From Streptomyces sp. TRM70350 (GTDB taxonomy: Bacteria; Actinomycetota; Actinomycetes; Streptomycetales; Streptomycetaceae): a stretch of DNA of 64,000 nucleotides. Both the position numbers and the translations under genes were made by a program. The first letter of the stretch is position 1. Each line of letters starts with the position of its first letter. Where the stretch lies: positions 1 through 64,000 of the forward strand of contig NZ_JAHUXH010000019.1 in NCBI RefSeq assembly GCF_019219825.1, in the 5' to 3' direction. The notes below the pieces were generated by a model. That model was not told the origin of the DNA, ran no database searches, and was given only the letters and a program-made list of their open reading frames with translations. Below, one piece after another: positions 34,459 to 43,374 of this stretch.

Positions 34459-35109
34459 ATGCGCAACAAGACGTTCGCGGCGGCCGCGCTGCTCGCCGCC
34501 GCCACCCTGACCCTGTCCGCCTGCGGCGCCGGTGACGACGCCGGTTCGCCCGTCGCCGTGGTCTCCGAGGACGCCGGCGCCCGCAAGGCCGCCACCGTCC
34601 TCGACCAGCCGTTCGAGAAACCGGATCTGGTGCTGACGGACACGAAGGGCGAGACGTACGACCTCCGCAAGGAGACCGCGGGCAAGCCGACGCTGATCTA
34701 CTTCGGCTACACCAACTGCCCCGACGTGTGCCCGCTGACGATGAACAACATCGCCGTCGCCAAGACCAAGCTGCCCAAGGCGGAGCAGGACGCGCTGCGG
34801 ATCGTGTTCGTCACCACCGACCCGGACCGGGACACCCCGGCGGCGCTCGGCAAGTGGCTCAAGGGCATCGATCCCCAAGTCATCGGCCTGACCGGCGACT
34901 TCGACACCATCCAGGCCGCCGCCCGCACACTCGGCATCACCATCGAGCCGCCGCACAAGGAGAAGGGCAAGATCGTCTCCACGCACGGCACCCAGGTCGT
35001 CGCCTTCTCGCCGAAGACCGACGCGGGATACGTCCTCTACGGCGAGGACACCACCGTCGACGACTACATCAAGGACCTCCCCAAGCTCGTCAAGGGGGAG
35101 AAACCGTGA
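34459..35109 (+). CDS. SCO1/SenC family lipoprotein, copper chaperone for cytochrome oxidase
   Basis: 216 residues. Lipoprotein signal with lipobox LSAC (Cys about 22). Thioredoxin-fold domain with the copper-binding TNCPDVCP motif and the distal His in STHGTQVVAF; VTTDPDRDTPAALGKWLKG is the family core. Tethered outside the membrane, it delivers copper to the CuA site of cytochrome aa3 oxidase or acts as a thiol reductant. Its stop overlaps the GTG of the next gene (GTGA), so the two are translationally coupled. Confidence 0.92.
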   Translation: MRNKTFAAAALLAAATLTLSACGAGDDAGSPVAVVSEDAGARKAATVLDQPFEKPDLVLTDTKGETYDLRKETAGKPTLIYFGYTNCPDVCPLTMNNIAVAKTKLPKAEQDALRIVFVTTDPDRDTPAALGKWLKGIDPQVIGLTGDFDTIQAAARTLGITIEPPHKEKGKIVSTHGTQVVAFSPKTDAGYVLYGEDTTVDDYIKDLPKLVKGEKP

Positions 35110-35573
35110 GGCGTACGGCTGTGACGGCGGCCGTGCTGACCGGGGCGCTGGCGCTCGCGGGGTGCGGTTCGGACTCGGCGGCGGACTCCAAGGAGGACTC
35201 GAAGGCGGAAATCTCCGTCAGCGCCGCCTACATGCCGCAGCCCGTCTCGGACTCCATGGCGGCGGGCTTTCTGACCATCGCCAACAAGGGCGGCACGGCG
35301 GACGAGTTGACGTCCGTGACCAGCGACATCGGCGAGGTGACCGTGCACCAGACGGTGGACTCGGCGATGCGGGAGGTCAAGGAGCTCCCGGTGCCCGCGC
35401 ACGGTGAACTCGTACTGAAGAGCGGCGGAGACCATCTGATGTTCGAGAAGCTGAAGCGCAAGCCGAAGCAGGGCGAGACGGTCTCCGTCGAACTGCACTT
35501 CGCCGAGTCCGGCCCCGTCACGGTGGAGATGCCGGTGAAGTCCGCGACGTTCACCCCGGATTCCGGGCACTGA
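35106..35573 (+). CDS. PCu(A)C periplasmic-type copper chaperone, lipoprotein
   Basis: 155 residues from GTG at 35106, overlapping the SCO1 stop. Lipobox LAGC. The PCuAC domain shows the His/Met copper ligands: GEVTVHQTVDSAMREVKELP then PAHGELVLKSGGDHLMFEKL. It receives extracytoplasmic Cu(I) and, by family knowledge, loads SCO1 and the CuA site. The pairing with SCO1 in one overlapping operon is the usual arrangement in actinomycetes. Thirteen bases separate it from the CopCD gene. Confidence 0.9.
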   Translation: MRRTAVTAAVLTGALALAGCGSDSAADSKEDSKAEISVSAAYMPQPVSDSMAAGFLTIANKGGTADELTSVTSDIGEVTVHQTVDSAMREVKELPVPAHGELVLKSGGDHLMFEKLKRKPKQGETVSVELHFAESGPVTVEMPVKSATFTPDSGH

Positions 35574-35586
35574 GGGAGGGACCACC

Positions 35587-37542
35587 TTGACACCGACCAT
35601 CGCTCCCCGCGTCCGGAGCCTGGTGCTGCTGCTCCTGGCCGCCGCCGGGCTGCTCCTCGGCGGCGCCGGGTCCGCCTCCGCGCATGCCGCGCTGACCGGC
35701 AGCGCCCCCCAGCAGGGGGCGGTGGTCGACAAGGCCCCGGCGCAGGTCTCGCTCACCTTCTCCGAGGCCGTCTCGCTCTCCGACGACTCACTCCAGGTGC
35801 TCGACCCCAAGGGCAAGCGGGCCGACACCGGCGAGGCGAGCAACGTCAGCGGGACGACGTACGCCGTGAAACTGCACTCCGGCCTGCCCGACGGCACCTA
35901 CACGGTGGCCTATCACGTCGTGTCCGCCGACAGCCATCCCGTCTCCGGCGCCTACACCTTCTCCATCGGCGCGCCCTCGTCGACCTCCGTCTCGGTGACG
36001 GAGCAGACGGCCGGGGGCGGGGTCGTCGGGTCGCTGTACGGATTCGGGCGGTACATGTCGTACGCCGGGTTCATCGTGCTGGCCGGTGGGGCCGCCTTCG
36101 TCCTGGCCTGCTGGCCGCGCGGCGCGGGCGTGCGGGCCGTGCAGCGGCTCGTCGTCTCGGGGTGGGTGGCCCTCACGGCGGCGACGCTGGGGCTGCTGTT
36201 GCTGCGCGGCTCGTACACGCGGTCCGGGGCGCTCGGCGATGTCTTCGACCTGGATCTGCTGGGGCAGGTGCTGCAGACCAAGACAGGGGCGGCGCTGGTG
36301 TCGCGGCTGCTGCTGCTCGCGGCGGCGGCCCTGTTCGTCGCGGTGCTCTTCGGGGCGTACGAGAAGCGGGACGACGACGAGAAGCGGGATCTGACGTTCG
36401 GGCTGGCGCTCGGCGGGGGTGTCGTGGCCGCCGGGATCGCCGCGACCTGGGCGATGGCCGAGCATGCGTCCACCGGGCTGCAGCCGGGGATCGCGATGCC
36501 GGTCGATGTCATCCATGTGCTGGCGGTGGCGGCCTGGCTCGGGGGGCTGTGCGCCCTGCTGGTGTCGCTGTACTGGGCGCCGGCGGAGACTCCGCTGCAG
36601 GCGAGCGCGGTACGGCGGTTCTCCCGGGTCGCCTTCGGCAGCGTGGTCGCGCTGGTCGTGACCGGCCTCTACCAGTCGTGGCGGCAGGTCGGCTCCTGGT
36701 CGGCGCTCACCGGGACGCGCTTCGGGCAGTTGCTGCTGGTCAAGGTGGCGCTGGTGGTGCTGCTGGTCGGCGTCGCGTGGATTTCGCGGCGGTGGACCGG
36801 GCGGCTGGCGGACACCGTGGTCGCCGGTGGGGCGGGGAAGCGGCGGGAGCGGGCCGAGACCGCGGCGCGGTCCACTTCCAGTGGCGGCTCCAAGGGAGCC
36901 GGGGCGGGGTCCCGGGGAGCCGGGGCCGGTTCGCGGGAAGCCGGGGCCGGTTCCGGTCATTCCGAGCGGGCCGCCCAGCTCGCCCGGCAGCGGGCCGCCG
37001 CGGAAGCGGCCCGGCAGAAACGGGAGCGGGACGCCGATCCGAACCGTTACGGGCTGCGCCGCTCGGTGCTGGCCGAGGCGGGCGTCGCGGTGGTCCTGCT
37101 CGCGGTGACGACCGCTCTGACGTCCACCGAGCCGGGGCGCACGGTGGAGGAGGCCCAGGCGGCCGCCGCGGCCTCGTCGTCCGCCGCGTCCTCGGCCGCC
37201 GGGGTGATCACCCTGGACATGGCCTTCGACACGGGCGGCACGGACGGCAAGGGCGTCGTCCGGGTCGACATCGACCCCGCGCGCGTCGGCGGCAACGAGA
37301 TGCACGTCTACGTACAGCGCCCCAACGGACGTGCCTTCGACATCCCGGAGGTGAAGATCGCCTTCACCCTGGAGTCCAAGAACATCGGGCCGTTGCCCGT
37401 CATCCCCGACCACATCACCACCGGGCACTGGTCGGCGAGCGGAGTGCAGATCCCCATGGCGGGCGAGTGGAAGATCGCCGTGACCGTGCGGACCTCCGAC
37501 ATCGACCAGGTGACCGTCTCCAAGAACGCGCAGATCGGCTGA
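35587..37542 (+). CDS. CopC-CopD fusion (YcnJ-like) copper transporter
   Basis: 651 residues, probable TTG start after GGGAGGGACC. A signal peptide ends at SASA, leaving mature HAALTGSAP with the CopC N-terminal copper His; the CopC domain runs to about 130 (YHVVSADSHPVSGAYTFSIG). Then eight or so CopD membrane helices (about 150-410), a basic cytoplasmic loop of Gly/Ala/Arg repeats (about 415-480), one more helix, and an extracytoplasmic beta domain (about 535-650, EMHVYVQRPNGRAFDIPEVK). It likely brings copper into the cell or to chaperones. The loop contains short repeats GSRGAGAGSREAGAGS. Confidence 0.9.
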   Translation: MTPTIAPRVRSLVLLLLAAAGLLLGGAGSASAHAALTGSAPQQGAVVDKAPAQVSLTFSEAVSLSDDSLQVLDPKGKRADTGEASNVSGTTYAVKLHSGLPDGTYTVAYHVVSADSHPVSGAYTFSIGAPSSTSVSVTEQTAGGGVVGSLYGFGRYMSYAGFIVLAGGAAFVLACWPRGAGVRAVQRLVVSGWVALTAATLGLLLLRGSYTRSGALGDVFDLDLLGQVLQTKTGAALVSRLLLLAAAALFVAVLFGAYEKRDDDEKRDLTFGLALGGGVVAAGIAATWAMAEHASTGLQPGIAMPVDVIHVLAVAAWLGGLCALLVSLYWAPAETPLQASAVRRFSRVAFGSVVALVVTGLYQSWRQVGSWSALTGTRFGQLLLVKVALVVLLVGVAWISRRWTGRLADTVVAGGAGKRRERAETAARSTSSGGSKGAGAGSRGAGAGSREAGAGSGHSERAAQLARQRAAAEAARQKRERDADPNRYGLRRSVLAEAGVAVVLLAVTTALTSTEPGRTVEEAQAAAAASSSAASSAAGVITLDMAFDTGGTDGKGVVRVDIDPARVGGNEMHVYVQRPNGRAFDIPEVKIAFTLESKNIGPLPVIPDHITTGHWSASGVQIPMAGEWKIAVTVRTSDIDQVTVSKNAQIG

Positions 37543-37550
37543 ACATCACC

Positions 37551-38882
37551 ATGGCTGAGCAGATGGCCGACCACACGGCTGACCCGTCCCGTCCGGGAAC
37601 TCCTACCGCCAGGACGCCCGAGGCGCCTCCCATGGGAGCCGTTCCAGCGAACGCGCGCCCCAGGGAGGGCGTCTCGCGGCGGACGTTGCTCGGTACCGCC
37701 GGTGCCGCCGGGCTGGTCCTGGGTGCGGCGGGCGGTGCAGCCGGGTACGCCGCCGCGCCCGCGCAGGCGACGCCGCTCACCTCGCTGGGCGCCGACCAGG
37801 TGATGTTTCACGGGAAACATCAGCCCGGAATCACCACGCCGATGCAGGCGCGCGGCCACCTGATCGCCTTCGACCTGGCCGCCGGCGCGGGCCGCAAGGA
37901 GGCGGCCGCACTGCTGCGCCGCTGGTCGCAGACTGCCCGGCGGCTGATGGCGGGCGAGCCCGCGCGGGACGGCGACACGGATGTGGCGCGGGACGCCGGA
38001 CCGTCCTCGCTGACGATCACCTTCGGGTTCGGGCACAGCTTCTTCGGCCGTACGGGCCTGGAGAAGCAGCGCCCGGTCGCCCTCGACCCGCTGCCCGCCT
38101 TCTCCTCCGACCAGCTCGACAAGGCGCGCAGCGACGGCGACCTGTGGGTGCAGATCGGCGCGAACGACGCGCTGGTCGCCTTTCACGCCCTGCGCGCGAT
38201 CCAGAAGGACGCGGGCAGCGCGGCCCGGGTCCGCTGGCAGATGAACGGCTTCAACCGGTCGCCGGGGGCCACGGCCCACCCCATGACGGCTCGCAATCTG
38301 ATGGGCCAGATCGACGGGACGCGCAATCCCAAGCCGAAGGAGCCCGACTTCGACCGGCGGATCTTCGTGCCGGAGTCCGGTGCGGCCGACCCGGCCTGGA
38401 TGGCGGGCGGCTCCTACGCCGTCGTACGCCGCATCCGCATGCTCCTCGACGACTGGGAGCAGCTCTCGCTCAAGGAGCAGGAGGACGTCATCGGGCGGCG
38501 CAAGTCCGACGGGGCACCCCTGTCGGGCGGGACCGAGACGACCGAGATGGACCTGGAGAAGACGGACGCCGAGGGCAACCTGGTGGTGCCGATCAACGCG
38601 CACGCGCGGATCAGCCGACCCGACCAGAACGGGGGTGCGGCGATGCTGCGCCGCCCGTTCTCGTACCACGACGGCTTCGACGGGGACGGAGTGCCGGATG
38701 CGGGGCTGTTGTTCATCTGCTGGCAGGCCGATCCGCTGCGGGGGTTCGTGACCGTGCAGCGGAAGCTGGACCGGGGGGACGCGTTGTCGCGGTTCATCCG
38801 GCATGAGGCGAGCGGGCTGTTCGCCGTGCCGGGTGGGGCGGCGGACGGAGAGTATGTGGGGCAGGCCTTGCTGGAGGGGTGA
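37551..38882 (+). CDS. Tat-exported DyP-type heme peroxidase (EfeB-like)
   Basis: 443 residues from ATG at 37551, eight bases after the CopCD stop. Twin-arginine signal SRRTLLGTAGAAGLVLGAAG. DyP domain with the GxxDG motif in NLMGQIDGTRNP (catalytic Asp), heme axial His in INAHARISRPD, and the substrate-access region FSYHDGFDGDGVPDAGLLFI. Secreted folded with heme. The EfeUO iron uptake partners are not present; placement after copper genes suggests oxidative metal handling, and in S. lividans a DyP-Sco pair works with a copper radical oxidase (family knowledge). A parS-like site lies within the coding sequence. Confidence 0.9.
   Translation: MAEQMADHTADPSRPGTPTARTPEAPPMGAVPANARPREGVSRRTLLGTAGAAGLVLGAAGGAAGYAAAPAQATPLTSLGADQVMFHGKHQPGITTPMQARGHLIAFDLAAGAGRKEAAALLRRWSQTARRLMAGEPARDGDTDVARDAGPSSLTITFGFGHSFFGRTGLEKQRPVALDPLPAFSSDQLDKARSDGDLWVQIGANDALVAFHALRAIQKDAGSAARVRWQMNGFNRSPGATAHPMTARNLMGQIDGTRNPKPKEPDFDRRIFVPESGAADPAWMAGGSYAVVRRIRMLLDDWEQLSLKEQEDVIGRRKSDGAPLSGGTETTEMDLEKTDAEGNLVVPINAHARISRPDQNGGAAMLRRPFSYHDGFDGDGVPDAGLLFICWQADPLRGFVTVQRKLDRGDALSRFIRHEASGLFAVPGGAADGEYVGQALLEG
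37805..37818. promoter_or_regulatory. parS-like ParB site (one mismatch)
   Basis: GTTTCACGGGAAAC, differing at one position from the Streptomyces parS consensus GTTTCACGTGAAAC. It lies inside the DyP peroxidase gene, where it encodes MFHGKH. Part of a set of five in this window. Confidence 0.65.
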
Positions 38883-38993
38883 ATAGGGGTGGTCCTTGCA
38901 CGGATCACCCTCTGGAGGGGGCGCGTTCACTCACGGGAGGGGCTCTCATGAGACGAGTGAGCCGGGCGCTCGGGGGCCCATTAGGGTGAGGAC

Positions 38994-39926
38994 ATGCCAG
39001 CGAGCTATGCGTATCTCGGCCCCGAGGGCACCTTCACCGAAGTCGCTCTGCGTACGCTGCCGGAGGCGGCGACCCGCGAGCTGATCCCGTACGTGTCCGT
39101 GCAGTCCGCGCTGGACGCGGTGCGCGCGGGTGAGGCCGAGGCCGCGTTCGTGCCGATCGAGAACTCCGTCGAGGGCGGCATCACGACCACCCTCGACGAG
39201 CTGGTCGCGGGCGAGCCGCTGATGATCTACCGCGAGGTGCTGCTGTCGATCACCTTCGCACTGCTGGTCAGGCCGGGCACCAAGCTGTCGGACATCAAGA
39301 CCGTCTCCGCGCATCCGGCGGCCCAGCCGCAGGTGCGCAACTGGCTGAAGACATACCTCCCGGACGCGATCTGGGAGTCGGCCGCCTCGAACGCGGATGC
39401 CGCACGCCTGGTCCAGGAGGGTCAGTACGACGCCGCCTTCGCGGGCGAGTTCGCGGCCTCCCGGTACGGCCTTGTGGCCCTGGAGACCGGGATCCACGAC
39501 GCGGAGAACGCGCAGACCCGGTTCGTGCTGGTCGGCCGGCCCGCCCGGCCCGCCGCGCCGACCGGGGCGGACAAGACGTCCGTCGTGCTGTGGCAGCGCG
39601 ACGACCACCCCGGTGGCCTGCGCGATCTGCTGGGCGAGTTCGCCACGCGGGGCATCAACCTGATGCTGCTCCAGTCGCGGCCCACCGGTGCCGGTATCGG
39701 CAACTACTGCTTCTGCATCGACGCCGAGGGGCACATCTCCGACCGCCGGGTCGCCGAGGCGCTGATGGGACTCAAGCGGATCTGCCTGCAGGTGCGTTTC
39801 CTCGGCTCGTACCCCCGCGCGGACGTGAAGCCGGCGGATGTGCAACCTCCGCTGCCCGGGACGTCGGACGACGAGTTCACCTCGGCGGCGGACTGGGTGG
39901 CTCGGTGCCAGGACGGCCGGTTCTAG
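38994..39926 (+). CDS. pheA: Prephenate dehydratase
   Basis: 310 residues; GGTGAGG precedes the ATG. Periplasmic-binding-protein-like catalytic domain (about 1-185): YLGPEGTFTEVALR, AFVPIENSVEGGITTTLDEL with the catalytic Thr region, and HAENAQTRFVLVGRP-like DAENAQTRFVLVGRP. C-terminal ACT domain (about 195-275) with the Phe-sensing GINLMLLQSRPTGAGIGNYC (ESRP motif equivalent QSRP). It converts prephenate to phenylpyruvate and is probably feedback-inhibited by phenylalanine. No chorismate mutase domain. Monocistronic. Confidence 0.95.
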   Translation: MPASYAYLGPEGTFTEVALRTLPEAATRELIPYVSVQSALDAVRAGEAEAAFVPIENSVEGGITTTLDELVAGEPLMIYREVLLSITFALLVRPGTKLSDIKTVSAHPAAQPQVRNWLKTYLPDAIWESAASNADAARLVQEGQYDAAFAGEFAASRYGLVALETGIHDAENAQTRFVLVGRPARPAAPTGADKTSVVLWQRDDHPGGLRDLLGEFATRGINLMLLQSRPTGAGIGNYCFCIDAEGHISDRRVAEALMGLKRICLQVRFLGSYPRADVKPADVQPPLPGTSDDEFTSAADWVARCQDGRF

Positions 39927-39960
39927 CCAGTCACCGGCTGGCCCTACCTGCATATTTTCG

Positions 39961-40272
39961 TTATCCACAGGCGTTATCCACAGGTCCGCTTCTCGACCTG
40001 GGGACAAGTCGACAGCAGAGCGCGACCTTGTCGACATATCGCCCTGCAGAGCCTCGCGGCGTCCACCAGCGCGCAGGTCACCCTTCGTCCACTCTTTTCC
40101 TGCGGGCAACTCTTTGGAGCGATGTATTTCCACTCGAAGGTGGGCGTAAGGGAGCTTTGCCCTGGGAATCCAAAGATCCATCGACGGACGTCGGATTGAT
40201 CAATTCCGAATCCACAGATCTTCCGCACACCCTGTGGATAACTCTTCTGACGGTGTGGATTCCTGTGGACAA
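39961..40272. promoter_or_regulatory. DnaA-box cluster in the pheA-serS intergenic region
   Basis: TTATCCACA at 39961-39969 and 39974-39982, TGTGGATAA (reverse of the same) at 40233-40241, and TGTGGACAA (reverse of TTGTCCACA) at 40264-40272, plus variants at 40208-40216 and 40254-40262. Two on one strand face three on the other across 530 gene-free bases. TTGTCCACA is the preferred Streptomyces DnaA box and TTATCCACA the E. coli one. No dnaA or dnaN gene is here, so this is not oriC; a DnaA titration or regulatory site is possible. Confidence 0.55.
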
Positions 40273-40466
40273 GTGAGGCCCCAAGTCCCGTTCGCCACAA
40301 GGAAATCCAGTCAACCCACCACCTTCGACTGCCCCGATCAAGGGATCGGGGAGATCATTATTGACGAGGATGCACAACAGCTGGCAATTTCCGCATAGCG
40401 GTACGTAAGCCGCAGCTCGGAATAGCGAGTCGTGGCCCCTCACCCCGCACCGGTAGCCTTGAGCGC

Positions 40467-41744
40467 GTGATTGACCTTCGCCTGCTCCGTGAGGACCCCG
40501 ACCGTGTGCGCGCCTCCCAGCGCGCCCGTGGAGAGGACGTCGCGCTCGTCGACGCTCTCCTGTCTGCCGACGAGCGGCGCAGGTCGTCCGGCGTCCGCTT
40601 CGACGAGCTGCGCGCCGAGCAGAAGGGGCTCGGCAAGCTGATCCCCAAGGCCACGGGGGACGAGAAGGCCGAGCTGCTGAAGAAGGCGAGCCAGCTCGCC
40701 GCCGACGTCAAGGCCGCCGACGCCGAGCGCGACGCGGCCGACGCCGAGACCCAGGAGCTGCTCCTCAAGCTCGGCAACCTCGTCCACCCCGACGTCCCCG
40801 TGGGCGGCGAGGAGGACTTCGTCACCCTGGAGACCCACGGCACGATCCGCGACTTCGGCGCCGAGGGCTTCGAGCCCAAGGACCACCTGGAGCTCGGCCA
40901 GATTCTCGGCGCGATCGACGTCGAACGCGGCGCCAAGGTCTCCGGGTCCCGGTTCTACTTCCTCACGGGTGTCGGCGCGCTGCTGGAGCTGGCCCTGGTG
41001 AACGCCGCGATGGCGCAGGCCACGGCGGCCGGCTTCACCCCGATGCTCACCCCGGCACTGGTCCGCCCGCAGTCGATGGCCGGCACCGGCTTCCTCGGCC
41101 AGGCCGCCCAGGACATCTACCACCTCCCCAACGACGACCTCTACCTGGTCGGCACGTCCGAGGTGCCGCTCGCGGCGTACCACATGGACGAGATCCTCGA
41201 CACCGACCGGCTTCCGCTGCGCTACGCGGGCTTCTCGCCCTGCTTCCGCCGCGAGGCCGGCTCGCACGGCAAGGACACGCGGGGCATCTTCCGCGTGCAC
41301 CAGTTCGACAAGGTCGAGATGTTCTCCTACGTGGCTCCCGAGGACTCACAGGCCGAGCACCAGCGCCTGCTGGAGTGGGAGAAGCAGTGGCTGACCTCGC
41401 TGGAGCTGCCGTTCCGTGTGATCGACGTGGCCTCCGGTGACCTGGGCTCCTCGGCCTCGCGCAAGTTCGACTGCGAGGCGTGGATCCCGACGCAGGGCAA
41501 GTACCGCGAGCTGACCTCGACCTCGGACTGCACCGAGTTCCAGTCCCGCCGCCTGTCGATCCGCGTCCGTGAGGGGAAGACCGTACGGCCGCTGGCGACG
41601 CTGAACGGCACCCTGTGCGCCGTACCGCGCACGATCGTCGCGATCCTTGAGAACCACCAGCAGGCCGACGGCTCCGTGCGCGTGCCCGAGGTGCTGCGTC
41701 CGTATCTGGGCGGCCGGGAGGTCCTGGAGCCGCTGGCCAAGTGA
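40467..41744 (+). CDS. serS: Seryl-tRNA synthetase
   Basis: 425 residues, GTG start at 40467. N-terminal tRNA-binding coiled coil (about 1-110) rich in Lys/Ala/Glu, then the class II catalytic core: motif 2 FSPCFRREAGSHGKDTRGIF, the following VHQFDKVEMFSYV, and motif 3 GTLCAVPRTIVAILENHQQA. It charges tRNA-Ser, of which three genes are in this window. Its stop overlaps the GTG of the HAD gene (GTGA), so the phosphatase is co-translated. The upstream region contains DnaA-like boxes. Confidence 0.97.
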   Translation: MIDLRLLREDPDRVRASQRARGEDVALVDALLSADERRRSSGVRFDELRAEQKGLGKLIPKATGDEKAELLKKASQLAADVKAADAERDAADAETQELLLKLGNLVHPDVPVGGEEDFVTLETHGTIRDFGAEGFEPKDHLELGQILGAIDVERGAKVSGSRFYFLTGVGALLELALVNAAMAQATAAGFTPMLTPALVRPQSMAGTGFLGQAAQDIYHLPNDDLYLVGTSEVPLAAYHMDEILDTDRLPLRYAGFSPCFRREAGSHGKDTRGIFRVHQFDKVEMFSYVAPEDSQAEHQRLLEWEKQWLTSLELPFRVIDVASGDLGSSASRKFDCEAWIPTQGKYRELTSTSDCTEFQSRRLSIRVREGKTVRPLATLNGTLCAVPRTIVAILENHQQADGSVRVPEVLRPYLGGREVLEPLAK

Positions 41745-42559
41745 GCGACACGGCTCCCGCCGCCGGGTTCCCCTACCGGCTGATCGCCACCGACCTCGAC
41801 GGCACGCTCCTGCGCTCCGACGAGTCGGTCTCGCGACGCACCCGGGATGCGCTCGCCGCGGCCACCGCGGCGGGCGCCGCGCACATCATCGTCACCGGGC
41901 GCGGGGCCCCTTGGACCCGGCACATCCTCGACGACCTCGGCTACACCGGCCTCGCCGTCTGTGGCCAGGGCGCACAGGTGTACGACGTCGGCGAGCACCG
42001 TCTGCTGACGTCGGTGACCCTGGACCGGCAGCTGGCGGGGGTGGCCCTGGCCAAGATCGAGGCGGAGGTCGGCCCGCTGTATCTGGCGGCGAGCCGGGAC
42101 GGCCTGGACGGCGAGGTGCTGGTCGGACCGGGCTATGCGCTTCAGGGCGGGCTGCCCGCGACACCCTTCACGGAGGCGTCGGATCTCTGGTCGGCACCGC
42201 TGAACAAGATCTACATCCAGCACCCGACCCTGACCGACGACGAGCTCGCGGAGGTGGCCCAGCGGGCCGCGGGCGGTTTCGTCACCGTCACCATGGCGGG
42301 CCAGGGCATCGTCGAACTCCTCCCCCTCGGTCTGTCCAAGGCGACGGGGCTGTCGCTGGCGGCCCGGCGGCTGGGGGTGAAGGCCACGGACACCATCGCC
42401 TTCGGCGACATGCCCAACGACATCCCGATGTTCGCCTGGGCGGCCCGGGGCGTGGCGATGGCCAACGCCCATGAGGAGCTGCGGGCGGTGGCGGAGGAGG
42501 TGACCGCGTCCAACGAGGAGGACGGGATCGCGGTGGTGGTGGAGCGGTTGCTGGGCTGA
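41741..42559 (+). CDS. Cof-type HAD-superfamily phosphatase
   Basis: 272 residues, GTG at 41741 overlapping the serS stop. HAD motif I LIATDLDGTLLRSDESVS (nucleophile Asp), motif II region IIVTGRGAPW, a C2B cap (about 85-190), motif III Lys in LSKATGLSLAARRLG, motif IV FGDMPNDIPMF. It should dephosphorylate small phosphorylated metabolites in the cytoplasm. A paralogue of similar size lies at 50958-51827. The 100 bases after its stop contain three or four short direct repeats of CCTGAAGTCGAC/CCCGAAGTCGAC (42582-42650). Confidence 0.92.
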   Translation: MSDTAPAAGFPYRLIATDLDGTLLRSDESVSRRTRDALAAATAAGAAHIIVTGRGAPWTRHILDDLGYTGLAVCGQGAQVYDVGEHRLLTSVTLDRQLAGVALAKIEAEVGPLYLAASRDGLDGEVLVGPGYALQGGLPATPFTEASDLWSAPLNKIYIQHPTLTDDELAEVAQRAAGGFVTVTMAGQGIVELLPLGLSKATGLSLAARRLGVKATDTIAFGDMPNDIPMFAWAARGVAMANAHEELRAVAEEVTASNEEDGIAVVVERLLG

Positions 42560-42662
42560 CCCGGCCGACTGCGTACCGCACTCCTGAAGTCGACCCACCC
42601 CTGAAGTCGACTCCCGAAGTCGCTCCAGTCCCGAAGTCGACCCAGTGCCAGTGACAACGTCG

Positions 42663-42751
<89 letters not shown>

Positions 42752-43032
42752 GGGTGGGCGGCCCACGCGAGAGCGACATCGCGTGCTCGAAGCGGCCGCC
42801 CCGGGCAGCTCCCCGTGCGGGGCGGGCTCGACGGAGCGGTGGCGACTACTCCGGAGTCCGCCGCGGGCTGCCCTGACGGGAGCTGGACGTACTGCCGTGC
42901 ATGGACATCGTCCGGCTCCTCTCCCAGACCGTGGCGCCGAACTCACCGTCCGGCGATGTGGACACAACCACTATGTCGTGACGGTGAGTTGGGCGCCACC
43001 GAATAAAAGGCCGGGAAGGCTGCGTACGTCCG

Positions 43033-43275
43033 CTACCGGCGGCGCCACTTGCGGCGGCGCGCCTTGCTGAAGAACCATCCCGCCGGCGGCTCGTCGGAGC
43101 GCCACGGCTGTGGTTCTGGTTCCTCGCGGCGCCAGCGGGCGGCCAGCATGCGGGCGCGGGCGGACGGTTCCGACGTATCCGCCGCGCGTATGAAGTCGTC
43201 GTCCAGGACCAGGTCGTCCCAGGCGTCGTCCCCGGGCTGTTCGCGGTCCTCGTGGTGCGGCATCCCGCCTGCCAT
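43033..43275 (-). CDS. Small acidic-basic hypothetical protein
   Basis: 80 residues from ATG at 43275, chosen because GGAGG lies six bases upstream; the ATG at 43302 lacks this. An acidic half (DDAWDDLVLDDDFIRAADTS) is followed by an Arg/Trp/Pro-rich half ending ARRRKWRRR. No signal or membrane segment. Conserved small proteins of this type are found near the ABC genes in Streptomyces, from memory; role unknown. Upstream 280 bases between it and tRNA-Ser hold nothing I can support. Confidence 0.6.
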   Translation of the reverse strand: MAGGMPHHEDREQPGDDAWDDLVLDDDFIRAADTSEPSARARMLAARWRREEPEPQPWRSDEPPAGWFFSKARRRKWRRR

Positions 43276-43345
43276 ACCCGCCCTCCAGTTCATGCAGTGC
43301 ATCCCCTTTGCCCAGTGTGCCTGGACAGAGGTGAAGCCCCCGTCA

Positions 43346-43373
43346 GGTCCGGGCCCTGTCAGGGGCCCGGACC
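43346..43373 (-). terminator. Terminator of the ABC exporter operon
   Basis: GGTCCGGGCCC (43346-43356) pairs perfectly with GGGCCCGGACC (43363-43373), loop TGTCAG. It abuts the stop of the last permease gene on the minus strand. Confidence 0.8.
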
Positions 43374-43374
43374 T

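Noticed and set aside
36162..37550. Upstream extension of the DyP peroxidase frame
   Set aside because: This part overlaps CopCD in another frame and lacks protein-like composition; the Tat signal begins after 37551.
39961..40272. Chromosomal origin oriC
   Set aside because: Only about six boxes and no dnaA, dnaN or rpmH gene; the flanks are pheA and serS.
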